Origin: Isoetes taiwanensis
Taxonomy: Eukaryota; Streptophyta; Lycopodiopsida; Isoetales; Isoetaceae
Direction of reading: 5' to 3'
Assembly: GCA_021234155.1 (NCBI GenBank)
Contig: JAJEKV010000003.1
Coordinates: 8,248,413-8,312,412, forward strand
Length of the DNA stretch: 64,000 nt
Of this stretch, positions 10,991 to 21,757 are shown piece by piece. The notes under the pieces were generated by a model that did no database searches, was not told where the DNA came from, and was given only the letters and a program-made list of their open reading frames with translations. Positions within the stretch are counted from its first letter, which is position 1. The number at the start of each line of letters is the position of its first letter. The translations under genes and the position numbers were made by a program.

Positions 10991-12325
10991 AAATCAGAAC
11001 ATAGAAAATGCGTTCAATTGAGGTTTATGAAGCGGCAAAGCAGCAGCGGCTAGGTCGTTTGCGGGAGAGGCTACCGCCGCTTCTCCTTGCCTTCGGATCA
11101 GCAGCGAAGCATGGAGAGGAGATTCTTGGGGATGGTGGCCAGGCCAAGACATTCTCTTGCTGTGAGATTGGTCCTTCACAAGTTTTTTGTAGGTTTTCTT
11201 GAGATGTAACATGTAGGCGATCTTCAATCTTGTTTCCTTTTTGCTGTATTAGTTCATATCTTCCTTGCAGCTGTTGATCCATCCCTGGTATGGGATTTTT
11301 CTACGGGATAGATTGAAAAGTATAGGCTGAATTGATGCAAATTGAAGCAGGTTAAGTCCTTGAGTTATTTCTGGATAAGCTTATCTAAAGAAATACAATC
11401 TTGAACTGATTTAGAATGTTCTGGTTTATTCTTACCCTTTTCTGCTGGCGGAAAGACTAAATTTATGGTTCAGATATAGATCAGGTACTTATGCAGTTTT
11501 GGTCTTCTTTAGCATAAGTAGGTTGAATGGATTAGACTGGATTGGATTGCCAAGCTAGGGTTTTGCTGATATCTATACATCTTGCACCGGGCTTTAAAGG
11601 GAGGAGTCTGGCAGCTGGACATATGCTTTGTCTAGACAGTTTTAGATTGAAGGCTTACCCCGACAATGCAGCATCTGATACAATTTAATGTTCAGGATAA
11701 TTTGCTTGCTTATGATGTCAGACACTAGAATTCAAGAAGCAGTGGCAGCTTCTATGAGCAGAGTGGCAGGCTGCTCTCCTAACACTGATCTATACTTTTC
11801 TTTATCATATTTTTAGTGTCATGGTAAGAGTAATGCAGCTTGGTGATAGGGCTTGTCCACCTATCCCACTTCCAAAGTTATATACAGGTAGAAGTGATGG
11901 TTTCATGGTGTCTTCTGCATATGGTCGAGGATGTATGGGCTCCTTGATCTACATACAGTTGAGGATGTATGGGTTCCTTGATGGATAATGGAAGTGGAAG
12001 ACGCCCTCTACAGGGTGACCCTTTTGGTTTGATGAGGATACTGAAAGTGAAAGTCTGATTCTGTGACCTCTATCTTATATCTCTTTGGTTTTATTGCTGC
12101 TCAATCCAATAAGTTTCAGTTAATGGAGGATGAAGATGTTGAGGCTTCTCCTGTAGTAGTCCTCTATGAAAGTTGAAACATTATACTCTGTATTTTTCAT
12201 ATATGTGCAGAAATACTTCCTATAAGATCCATGTGGGATCGTTGATGTAATTCTTCCTATCATATGAAAAAAAAAAAGCAGTTCCGTTTCTTCAAAAAAA
12301 AAAAAAAAAAAAAAATCAGAACATA
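10991..12325 (+). pseudogene. Retroposed transcript with poly(A) tail and target-site duplication
   Basis: A 1.3-kb insert is flanked by a 13-base direct repeat AAATCAGAACATA (10991-11003 and 12313-12325) and ends in a run of more than 20 A (12295-12315), preceded by a shorter A-run (near 12266). This is the signature of LINE-mediated copying of an RNA. An ATG 5 bases after the left repeat opens a 64-codon frame (MRSIEVYEAAKQQRLGRLRE...) of coding-like composition, then the insert is AT-richer, like a 3' UTR. No LINE domain is visible. I do not recognise the parent transcript; it could be a 5'-truncated mRNA with a long 3' UTR or a non-coding RNA. There are no splice-like interruptions I can prove. 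Confidence 0.6.
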
Positions 12326-13467
12326 AAATAATAGGTTGCACAAACATGCTAAGAGAGAAGTACCATGCACCACTTCTAGATTACTTGCATTGGGTAGCTC
12401 CCAAACCGTAAAGAACAATCACTGCAGGGAAAATCTGCAAGCCAGCAACATGACAAACTTATAGATTGCAAATACTGCATTAAATCTTACCTCCTTAAAG
12501 AGAGCCATGAGATCAAGCCGAATCTGCATGCTCCCTTATCACATATCCAAGTAGTAACGATAAGTCTAATAGATCTAGAGATGCCAAATCCCTCTCTGGA
12601 GATATATCAGCAAAGTCTTGAATAATTGAAGGAGCTTTTGTAAAATGTTTTGTTTGTATGGTCCGTAGCTGCACAACACATAATTTGACATTTATGTGCC
12701 AGCATTTTCTGCGTTCTTAATAATGTAACTATGAGTGATCCTTTGTTCCTCTTCCAGCATTGCTAAAACTTGAATATAGTACCACACTTCCATAGTACCC
12801 ACAAAACTCAACCCATGCACTAAGTTTATGCAACTGCCTAGCATTATATTTATGGAGAAGGCCTGCTTTAGTCTGTTTCACAGGCATTAAAACATGAGTT
12901 AAAATTGTGAGAGAGGAGGCCATGAGATCAAGCCATTTCTACTTCCTTTTCCCATAAGGATCTAGTAGGTGCATCCTCAGCATGGGTGGACACATGAGCT
13001 AAAGCACTTGTAACACTACTGAGCACTGATGCAGCACATGCTAACAAACCTTAGCACAACAAACACTTGGACGAACACATTTCTTGGAACTCCAAAGCCT
13101 GCCTTGAATACTCTTCTATATAACCAAATGCTATTTTCCTTGGGCCACTCAACTATAAGATTAACTCCACGCCATTGTGTTAAAAGACTTGCATGAGGGC
13201 AAAAGGTACCTCGTGCTTTCTGCCTTTGCAACTGGGTTTATTGAAGTCCCTAATAGTGGTGCAACAAAAAGTACATTTTCACGTGCTATCCCGCATAGCC
13301 GATTTATTGAAACAAATAGAAGAGCAAAAGCGTCTAAAATAAGAGAAGAGTATTCCACAAATGGTACTCAAGTTGATAAAGCATTTAGAGCTTTCAATTG
13401 TCACATCACCGAATTCATAAAAGACAAAGAAGACAAAAAAATAAATTATTTGACTTTTAGTTACTAA
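12326..13467. other. Non-coding stretch
   Basis: No gene recognised. The phrase CCATGAGATCAAGCC occurs twice (near 12505 and 12920), suggesting an old duplicated repeat. A 96-codon open frame at 13177-13467 has no known domain and ends at the CACTA-like terminus. Confidence 0.35.
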
Positions 13468-13515
13468 TACAAGAAACTTATCGCGGCGGCCAAAGCCGCC
13501 GCGAACGTTTCTCTT
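13468..13515 (+). mobile_element. CACTA-type terminus with GC hairpin
   Basis: TACAAGAAACTTATCGCGGC followed by a perfect hairpin GCGGCGGC-CAAA-GCCGCCGC and then GAACGTTTCTCTT. It is the same family as 9023 and 49970; the outermost CAC is mutated (CTAATACAAG). Only this end was found. Confidence 0.55.
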
Positions 13516-13904
13516 CCCCATGCTAGAACATGCTGAATTTGAATCTGCATTTTTTTGTCTTGTGTTCAGTGCCCGCATGGTAGAAGAATATTGACCATAA
13601 CGACTCGTTACGAAAGATGTTTTGTATAACTCTAACCATATCTAGACAAACTTAAAGGTGACATACTCTAACCATATCTAGAGCACTTTTCTGTTTTTCA
13701 GCCATATAACAATGTAGATTGTTTTCCTGTTCAATTTGGTATGTAGTTTCAGTTGTGCGGGTGACTCTAGAGGCTCATTAGTCCTTGCCATTTGAGATAC
13801 AACTAGCCTCTTTAACGCATTAAAGAATTTATTTTTTAAGCTACATTTTGAGGAGAAAAGAAGGTATATATGCTGTTGTAACTTTTCTTTTGTGAAATGA
13901 TAGG

Positions 13905-15665
13905 CAGGTCCGACAAGCTCTGGAATGTGGAACTTTGCAACAACAGATGATTTAAATGATTTTGAGGCAGTCGTAAAATGTGAAACTCCAAATGCTTCAT
14001 TGTATACCTATACAGGCGTTTTGGAATTTCAAAATGGACAAATGTATTCATTAGAGCCTTCACGGATATTGCTATGGGACTCTAGTCTTCAAAATACGGA
14101 GCATGTTTTTGGGATTGTAATCTATGTTGGGCATGATAGCAAGGTTATGCGAAATGCAATACCTCCCTTGACAAAATTATGTGGGGAATGTTTGAAATAC
14201 TCTTCACTATGAGTGCTTTATAAATGATGCTTTTGCTCTCGTGATTGATGGTGATTCACTTGCATTTATTCTCATGGATGGAGAACTGCAAAGGCAGTTT
14301 TTGCAGTTGTCTATGAAGTGTGCCTCAGTCCTATATTGCAAAGTATGGCCACGGCAAAAAGCACAAGTTACAAAGTTAGTGAGGAAGGGATTAGGTTGGA
14401 ACAAACTATGTTTAGCAATTGGGGATGGGGCAAATGATGTTGGCATGATACAAGTCGCAAATGTTGGAGTTGGAATTGTTGGTATTGAGGGTGCCCAGGT
14501 ATTTTTTTTACTTGTTTTGAGCATCATATTCCCACTAAATAACACATTCCTTGCAACTGCCAATGATCCTCAAATAACATTACTGATGAAAATTTGGACT
14601 TGAAGGATGATCCCACTTTCTTTGTTTGGGAGGAAACAATCACTAATGGACCAATCTCTATTCATTATCAGTTTTTTTTCTCTCTCTTAATGAGACAAAT
14701 ATATACCTATAAACTCGATATAATAATCAATTTTAGTATTGTATTTATATTATCCATGGACCAACATTTATTCTTTATTTCTGTTTGGTTTTAGGCAGCT
14801 ATTGCTGCTATGCAATTGGGAAATTCTGCTTTTTGGAACGCTTACTCTTGGTGCATGGACATTGGTGCTCTCGACGAATTGCATTAATGGTAATGAACTA
14901 AATTTCATTCAATATAAATTGAAATGAAGTAATTAAATAAAGTTGTCCCAGCATATTTGAGAACTGATTTTGTTCAAATCTAAGAGGCTTATCGTGCAGA
15001 TTAGGTACTTCTTGTATAAAGTCTGTTTGATTGGGTGGGTGTCATTCTACTAACATATTCTCCTCGTTATCAGGCATGCCACTATATAATGATTGGTATG
15101 CTTTGTTCTACAGTACGGTTTTCACTGCCTTGCCTGTTGGAGTTGTGGCAGTTCTGGATCAAGATGTTTCTGCAAATAATTGCTTAAAATTCCCACAACT
15201 ATATCATTCTGGTCAGGAAGGAAAGTTGTTCAACAAACCCACCGTTGTTCAACAAACCCACCCCTGATCGTCCTTTCATTGGCAAATTTGGTGTATGCAT
15301 CATTGGTAATATTCATGTTTCCCGCGGCACTTTATTATCTATCGGCAATGAAGTCAACTGGGCAACCTGCAGCGCTTCAAGATTTTGGGGCAGCATTATT
15401 TACAGGACTTGTGCTTGTGCCCAATCTTCAGCTTTTTACGGTAGTGCAACACTTTATATACTTCCATCATCTCACAACATGGGGCAGCATTGCGAGCTGG
15501 TTTATCTTCTTGCTTATTTATGGTTCGTTACCACCAACACAAGCATATAAAGAATTTGTAGAAGTGCTAACACCATCCCCAAGTTATTGGATGATGTTAC
15601 TACTGGTGGTCATCACGACCACCACAGCTTTGCTACCAGATTTTATAGTTCCCAGCTTCCAATAG
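13905..15665 (+). pseudogene. P4-type ATPase (phospholipid flippase, ALA-like), broken
   Basis: Remnant of an aminophospholipid flippase of the plant ALA family. Four blocks are recognisable in order: the end of the actuator domain (KCETPNASLYTYTGVLEF, GHDSKVMRN) at 13905-14165; the end of the phosphorylation domain ([27 protein letters not shown]) at 14216-14498 with a good donor; a small exon with [17 protein letters not shown] at 14795-14889; and membrane segments M6-M10 (PLYNDWYALFYSTVFTALP ... PSPSYWMMLLLVV) from 15074. The whole middle, with the DKTGT phosphorylation site and nucleotide-binding domain, is absent, as is the exon before 15074. Frame changes occur near 13925 and again near 15225-15290, the latter at a 19-bp tandem duplication. 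It cannot make an active pump. Confidence 0.85.
15225..15262. repeat. 19-bp tandem duplication inside the P4-ATPase relic
   Basis: GTTGTTCAACAAACCCACC occurs twice back to back. Nineteen bases is not a multiple of three, so it shifts the frame after KLFNK. Confidence 0.9.
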
Positions 15666-16789
15666 GTATTTTGGCCTTCTAACAATCAGACTGTGCTAGA
15701 ATCTAAAAGAGAACAAACTCTAGCCAGTTGAGACAAATTCAATCCTGAGAGGTCTGCTACATATCCTGCATAAGGCACTTCCTGTTGAAAACAGAGAACC
15801 TAATGACGGAATATTTTACAAGGCATGGTGGTGCATTCTAAGTCAGCTGATTAGGGTCAGCACCATATCACTACACAACTGCAGCCATTCAGCATGTGCA
15901 TTCTTGTTGCATGTTTTAAAGGCAGTTGTATGGATGTACCATACAAGTTGATTGAAGGAATATGAACACATTGCTCATCCATTTTGATTTGTTGCAACGT
16001 TGTTTTTCTAATTGTAGAAATGTATCTGAAGTAAAAAAGGAAACGATAGTAAATATGAATGGATGGTAGAAAATTTATACCTTATGGGAGACAAATTTAG
16101 TGGATGCCCCAAATGTAAAAAGGGAAAAACAATTTTGTGGATGCCGATAAGCTACTTCATCCTCCGGCCATAGAGGGCAACCCTCCGTGCGCAGCACCTT
16201 GTTTATGATGATCCAAATGAGAATGAGCCTTTCAGAGTTATTGTAAAGGAGGATGAGATCTTTCCATCAAAGGTAAGATCATATAAATTGGAGTCTTAAA
16301 TCACAAGTTATGCTATTTTTAATACACAAGAAAATTGTAGAAATTTCAGAGAGATTTACGAGACCATAACTTGAGATTTCGGAATTCGATTCAGGAGATG
16401 TTAACTTTCATGGAAAGATCTCAACCTCTTCTACAATATGTCTGAAAGACTCATTGTCATTTGAATCATCACAAAAAAGTTATGATCATTTCCATAAAAA
16501 TACCCCCAAAACTAGGGGCGTTTTGTTAATTTTAGCAAAACATAAGGGTATTTCAGAGTTTTTCCCTTTATTTTTAATGGTTTATATGTTATTCGCGAAC
16601 TTGTCAATGTTTTTTGAATTTTTATTTTTTTTTCCAAACAAGAAAAAAACATCTCCCATCAAAACCAAAAGAGCGCAACAGACTTATTAATGCCCCGGTT
16701 AAAAAAAAGCCCTTGCTCCGAAAGGTTTTTGAGGGAAAAAACATGACAACAATAAAGAAAAGGGTAGATTCGCCAGGTGTACAACTCAT
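15666..16789. other. Non-coding stretch with a shared repeat
   Basis: No gene. Positions 16152-16204 hold a ~53-base segment (GAGGGCAACCCTCCGTGCGC at its core) repeated at 40005-40060. The stretch around 16450-16700 is A/T-rich with homopolymer runs. Confidence 0.45.
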
Positions 16790-17995
16790 TATTCAAGCTT
16801 TATTATCCTCATATTGTTGGTATAGGTTTCGCTTCCATGATCTGTTTTCAATGGTTTGTCCATGTTTTGATGCTTCTCCTTTTCTTAAGGGGTTACTTGC
16901 TGCATGTAAAACAGTGAAACAGTTATTCACATTAAACATCAATGATTTGGATGCCCTTGTCATCCCACCGTGGTGGATCCCAGTGAATTTCCATAACAAG
17001 AATGGATCCTAGCTTTAATGGCAGATGCCCGAGTAGTAAGAAGGTGGTCAATGGTGGCATAACTTATTGTACATCATGGTACAAGACCAACCAGTTATGT
17101 GGATGGGCAGAGTTTAAAAATGAATTTGGGCTACATTATGATGGAACAATGTGGGAATGCATAGCAACAGTTTTGCCAGACCATATAAATTGCACAGGGT
17201 CCAGGCCTTGAGTTCCTCATCTTTCCCTTGACAAAAACTAAGAATGTGTGGAAGGGGGTCTGGTTAAAATTCATCCCCCCTAAGGGTGTGCTCGTTTATT
17301 TGGCAAGTTGTGCATAGAGTCCTCCAGGCGATATAACAATTACAAGGTATAAAGAAGAGGGTTAAAGCATGCTAGAGTGTACCACTTTTGGAACCTACCT
17401 AAAATATCTACTGGGTACTCACATACGACGATATTGCTTCATGCTCATGATAATGGATGATATGAAAAGTGCTCTAAGACATCATTCTTCTATTACTCTC
17501 AACCATGAAGTAAAAATATTGACTATTAGCTTTGATTTAGGTACTTTTAATATCAATTAGGTACCTGCAGAAAAAGTACTCTAAAACTACCTTTTAGATA
17601 CTGTTTTTGGCACACCCTAACATGCTCTCACCCAAGAGGTGTGCCCATTATGCACCGCGTGCAAAGTGAGTGATGAAACCCTGGAACACTGCCTGGTAAA
17701 ATGTATTGATTTGGAAGTGATGTGGAATTGGTGAGAGGAAAGGTTTGGCAATACACTAGGGATCAATCAAATTCTCTTGGGCATCTATCCAGTGGAATGG
17801 GTACATTCGAAAGGCATTGTCTTTAAAATAGTCAGGGCATGGAGATTATGGATCAGATGAAAGAGAAAGAGAGCAATTGTCTTTCGTGAAGACTACACCA
17901 CAGATACACAATTGGTGCATGCTTTGGAAATGTTTTTAAGAAAGTTCCAATGCATACATGAATGTGAGGCTACTTTGAAAGAAGTCAAATAATCT
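16790..17995 (+). mobile_element. Decayed LINE ORF2, 3' part
   Basis: Fragments of a non-LTR retrotransposon polyprotein in several frames. The clearest piece, at about 17632-17745, reads EVCPLCTACKVSDETLEHCL followed by VKC, a C-x2-C ... H-x4-C reverse-transcriptase zinc-binding domain, then FKIVRAWRLW and AIVFRE typical of the LINE C-terminus. Upstream pieces (LNINDLDALVIPPWWIPV near 16940) fit the region before it. Many stops and frame changes; not functional. No 3' tail is evident before the tandem repeat at 18035. Confidence 0.6.
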
Positions 17996-18034
17996 ATTTA
18001 ACCTTCATCCTTTAGAAGCCTCACAAAGTATCTG

Positions 18035-18122
18035 GTCATCTTCAATGTAATCACTTTGGCAACTATCTCAAGTTGATCGTCATCTTCGATGTAATCACTT
18101 TGACGACTATCTCAAGTTGACC
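18035..18122. repeat. 44-bp direct tandem duplication
   Basis: Two copies starting GTCATCTTCRATGTAATCAC (18035 and 18079), differing at a few positions. Confidence 0.85.
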
Positions 18123-18147
18123 TTTTGCGATCTAACTCTTGTAATGT

Positions 18148-18294
18148 GGAACGGGAAGGGGGAGGGCATTCTTGCCAGCCCCCTGACCTGCAGAATCCGG
18201 GAGCGCCGTTGTGGCGCGACCGGATTCTGCAGCACGGGGCTGGCCGGATTCTGCAGCAGGGGGCTGGCAAGAATGCCTGACCCCTTCCTGTTCC
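18148..18294. repeat. Long GC-rich inverted repeat (hairpin)
   Basis: Arms of about 52 bases (18148-18200 and 18243-18294) are near-perfect reverse complements; the arms run GGAACGGGAAGGGG ... CTGCAGAATCCGG and back. The 42-base spacer carries a further CCGGATTCTGCAG and a short GCGCC/GGCGC pair. GC content is far above the flanks. Short open frames on both strands here are products of the symmetry. It may be a foldback element, or the source of a hairpin RNA. Confidence 0.8.
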
Positions 18295-18573
18295 ACGACG
18301 TCAATAATCGGATTCTACAGGTTTTTTGGTAGCGATTTGCCATTCTTGATTAGAATGGATGCAGAAAATTGCCGGAAGGCAGACCCACTTGCCTTGACGT
18401 ATTGTTCCCGTGATGTTGGAGGCAGAGGCTCATCATCCAATTGCAAAAATATTGCACCGACAAGATTTAAACAACAAATGGAAAAGTGTACAAATATGAG
18501 TTTCGGGGCTGATTTTTAAAAATATCTGACGTGGCAGTTCTTTCCGGCCACGCCATTTTTGGCGCCGGACGGT

Positions 18574-19020
18574 CTTCAAAATTGGATGGCCGTTCTGGAC
18601 CGTCGCCTAGGTTAGAGCAGAAGATGCTCCACAAAGGTATGGATCGACGTCTTATGATGCTCCACAAAGGTAATCAGCGTTTTCTTAGCTCCCATTTATC
18701 GTAGCTCTATCTCAGTCTTAATTAACATGATATTCAAGATCATAGTTCCCGGCATCACAGGATAATTTGAGTTGGATCTGGCTTAAGCCTTTCGATCATG
18801 ACCTAGAATAGACTGTTTTCAAAATTCAATGGCCGTTCTGGACCGTCGCCTAGGTTAGATCAGAAGATGCTCCACAAAGGTATGGATCGTCGTCTATGGT
18901 TAGATCAGAAAATGCTCCACAAAGGTAAATCAGGGTTTTCTTAGCTCCTGTTTGTCGTAACTTTACCCAGCCTTAATTAAGATCATATTCAGGACCATAG
19001 TTCCCGGCATCACAGAATAA
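18574..19020. repeat. ~243-bp direct tandem duplication
   Basis: Copy A (18574-~18815) and copy B (~18816-19020) share GGCCGTTCTGGACCGTCGCC, GATGCTCCACAAAGG, CATAGTTCCCGGCATCACAG in the same order with small indels. GATGCTCCACAAAGG is itself doubled within each copy. Confidence 0.85.
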
Positions 19021-19131
19021 TGACGTCCTGGCATTTGAGACGTGATTTACCTTGCCATGCCATTTGCATTTCGGGTTCTCACTTTGGTATGGTACATGTC
19101 TATTTGCCAGAGTTTGGCGGCATCAGTTTTA

Positions 19132-19217
19132 GCTGCAAAGGCATGTGCAATGCATTCTTTAGTAAAAGCCTCTGGCTGCAAAGGCATGTGCAATGCATTC
19201 TTTAGTAAAAACCTCTG
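19132..19217. repeat. 43-bp direct tandem duplication
   Basis: Two copies (19132 and 19175) of GCTGCAAAGGCATGTGCAAT... ending CCTCTG, nearly identical. Confidence 0.9.
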
Positions 19218-21757
19218 CATGACATGATTAAAAGTTTTATCTGATGAACAGGGGCTGAGTGATAATTTATCTCGTGCTAGTCTTTATATGGAAATTGTAC
19301 AGTCTATGGTTTTTAATTCGTCAACCCAAAGGTATGCCAGTCTCTATGTCTCTTAGGTTGCCAGCTGCCTTCAATGCGTCAAATAAAAAGGAACGATTTG
19401 AACTCAATGCGCCAGGATATGGCTATGACCTTTTACATTAATTATTGGAATTTGAAGGACCAAAACGTTTATGATGTTGGGCACTGACACATTGTATAAT
19501 ATAGTGCTCAAGTGAGAATTGGAGGTGACTATTTAGGACAACAATGGTAGTCAATCCACATTTTGATCTACATACCTTGCTGCTGATGTGTTGCAGAACC
19601 AAAAGCAAAATGCAGCATTTTGTATCTATAATGCGGCTACTCATTGCTCCTTCAGCCTGCCATTTCCTTCTTAGGTTTACCTTAATCAATTATTATCAGC
19701 TCATAATGTTGCAAACTGAGAAAGAGCGTATATGTGCTGGCACAAGATCAATTCTTGGTTCGTTTTTGAAGTTATGATGCTGCCTCCTTTCTTTTCTTGG
19801 ATTATAGGGTCTCTGCTTCCTTATATAATAGGGTACTTCTGCATAGGCATCCTGTAAACTAGTGGCTAGACGGAGTATTATAGTTTGGCAGCTCCCCAAT
19901 TCCAGGCAGTTGCATCAGGATATATTTGTCATATTTAGGGCTGTGCATATCCTTAGTATAGGAGGATACCCCTGCATCGGGAGACTAAGCTTCCCAAGGA
20001 GTACGGATGCAATAGAATTGACAATTCCTTTTTGGAACAGTTAACTATCCATTTGACGTTACTTATGATGTTGAAAATTACTTGCTCGTGTCCTTTCAAG
20101 AAAGTCTTGTTCCTTCCAACTTCAAAAAGTGCATGAGTCCTGTAGCGGACCCTCAGCCTGCCGTAACCTGCCGCAGTCTTGTCCGCTAACTCTCTTTGTA
20201 TTTGTTTGGTAGGTAATGGCTAACTATCTAGTTCTTTCTCATTGTAACTTCTATTTTTAAGATACTTGTTTGAGGATTTCTCCTTACGCTTATGTACGAT
20301 ATCGCGTTACGCATATGTAGGTCTTTGCAGTCAGCTCAATTGGGTGGAAGGATTATCTCTTAAGGGTTATTCTGGTTTTAATGGAAACCTTGCTGGAGTT
20401 CTACTGTAAGTGCTTTCTTGTTTATTTACAGGTTATAAATGTCCTTTCTATTTCACTTTGTGTCAAAGGCATGACTGCATGAAGAATCATAATATTTTAG
20501 ACAACTTATGAAACAAAGCAAACAATTGTTAGGACTGCTAAGAACATCCACATCTGCATGAATTGTTGGTGCTTATGACAAGCAGGTTTGCTAATGCACC
20601 ATATTGTGCTCGAGTTGTTTAAGCATGAATTCAGAGTTATGACGATGCATATTGCTTTTTTTCAAAACTAGAGCATGGAGCGACCTGCTATTACTGAAAG
20701 CTTACGAAAACTTAAGAGTAAGAAGTAAGAATTCATGTGGTCCTGAGGAAGGCTATCATTGTTTTGGTTCTATGTTACAAGATATCTTTTTAGACCACTA
20801 GCAGATCATTGCAGATGCATGCTTTCACTTTCAGGCAGAGCATGGCAAATAGATGAAGTTGAGGATTTTCTTAATAAATTAGTTGGAGTTCTATGATAAA
20901 CAAATGGAAAAGGATTCAATCAGTTAATGATCATCTTTAGGAAGGCAAGATGCTGGCTGCTTATGGAAGTCTGGCCTGTTTCAATAAATTAAGATCATGA
21001 ATGATATTAGGCTGTGCTATTGGTTTAGTGGCTGTTCCAGCTCAAGGAATATCCAGAAATAAGATTGCATACTCTCCATGTGTCTCTGACTGCCAACTAT
21101 GATAAATAAGAACCTACTTCCTTTCTAGAATTCTTAGTCAAGTATTCTGTTTGATCTCTCATAACCTGGGCATTACAGTTTGATATTTAAATTTTGGGGT
21201 GTCAAATCATTTTATGAAATCATTACAAGAATCTGCAAGAATCTCGTTGGAGACTTTAATGCTCGTTTAGGTTAATCTAGAACTTGAAAATCCTATATAA
21301 ACTCTCTCTTTTTGAAGGGAAATTAATTGACTTCCCAGAATGAGGAAAAAATATGTCTTCTGGGGCCTGGGATTCAATTCTTCAATCTCATTTTTTGTGT
21401 GCCTTACTGTAGCTGTTGAATCTAACAGGTCAAGGACAGTGTACATAATGAATCTTTGTCACTTCATAGTAAATTTTATGTTTATGGAATCAGGGCTTTT
21501 TATAGCCAGTGTAATAGTCTATCGTAGTGACCCCTTAGAAATATTGCATTCTCCATAACGCTTATTGGTTTGAGAAGGTTAAGCGAAAATGGAACTGATC
21601 AGCAGTTGGTACAAAAGCTGTTTAACATGAGTGGTTATAGTGGGGTTCAACTCCCTACAAGGATATTAAGTGAGGGTTTTCTTTAAAGAAAAGTGATTCT
21701 TTTAATGTACTTTCCCTGCAGGCCCCTTGAATGGATTAAGATGATAGGATTTACGCA
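19218..21757. other. Intergenic stretch upstream of the transporter gene
   Basis: About 2.5 kb without a recognisable gene or transposon end. Open frames are short and without domains. The last few hundred bases are the presumed promoter and leader of the NPF gene; no clear TATA box was seen. Confidence 0.35.

Noticed and set aside
18107-18343. Facing open frames of 71-78 codons
   Set aside because: Created by the symmetry of the hairpin at 18148-18294.
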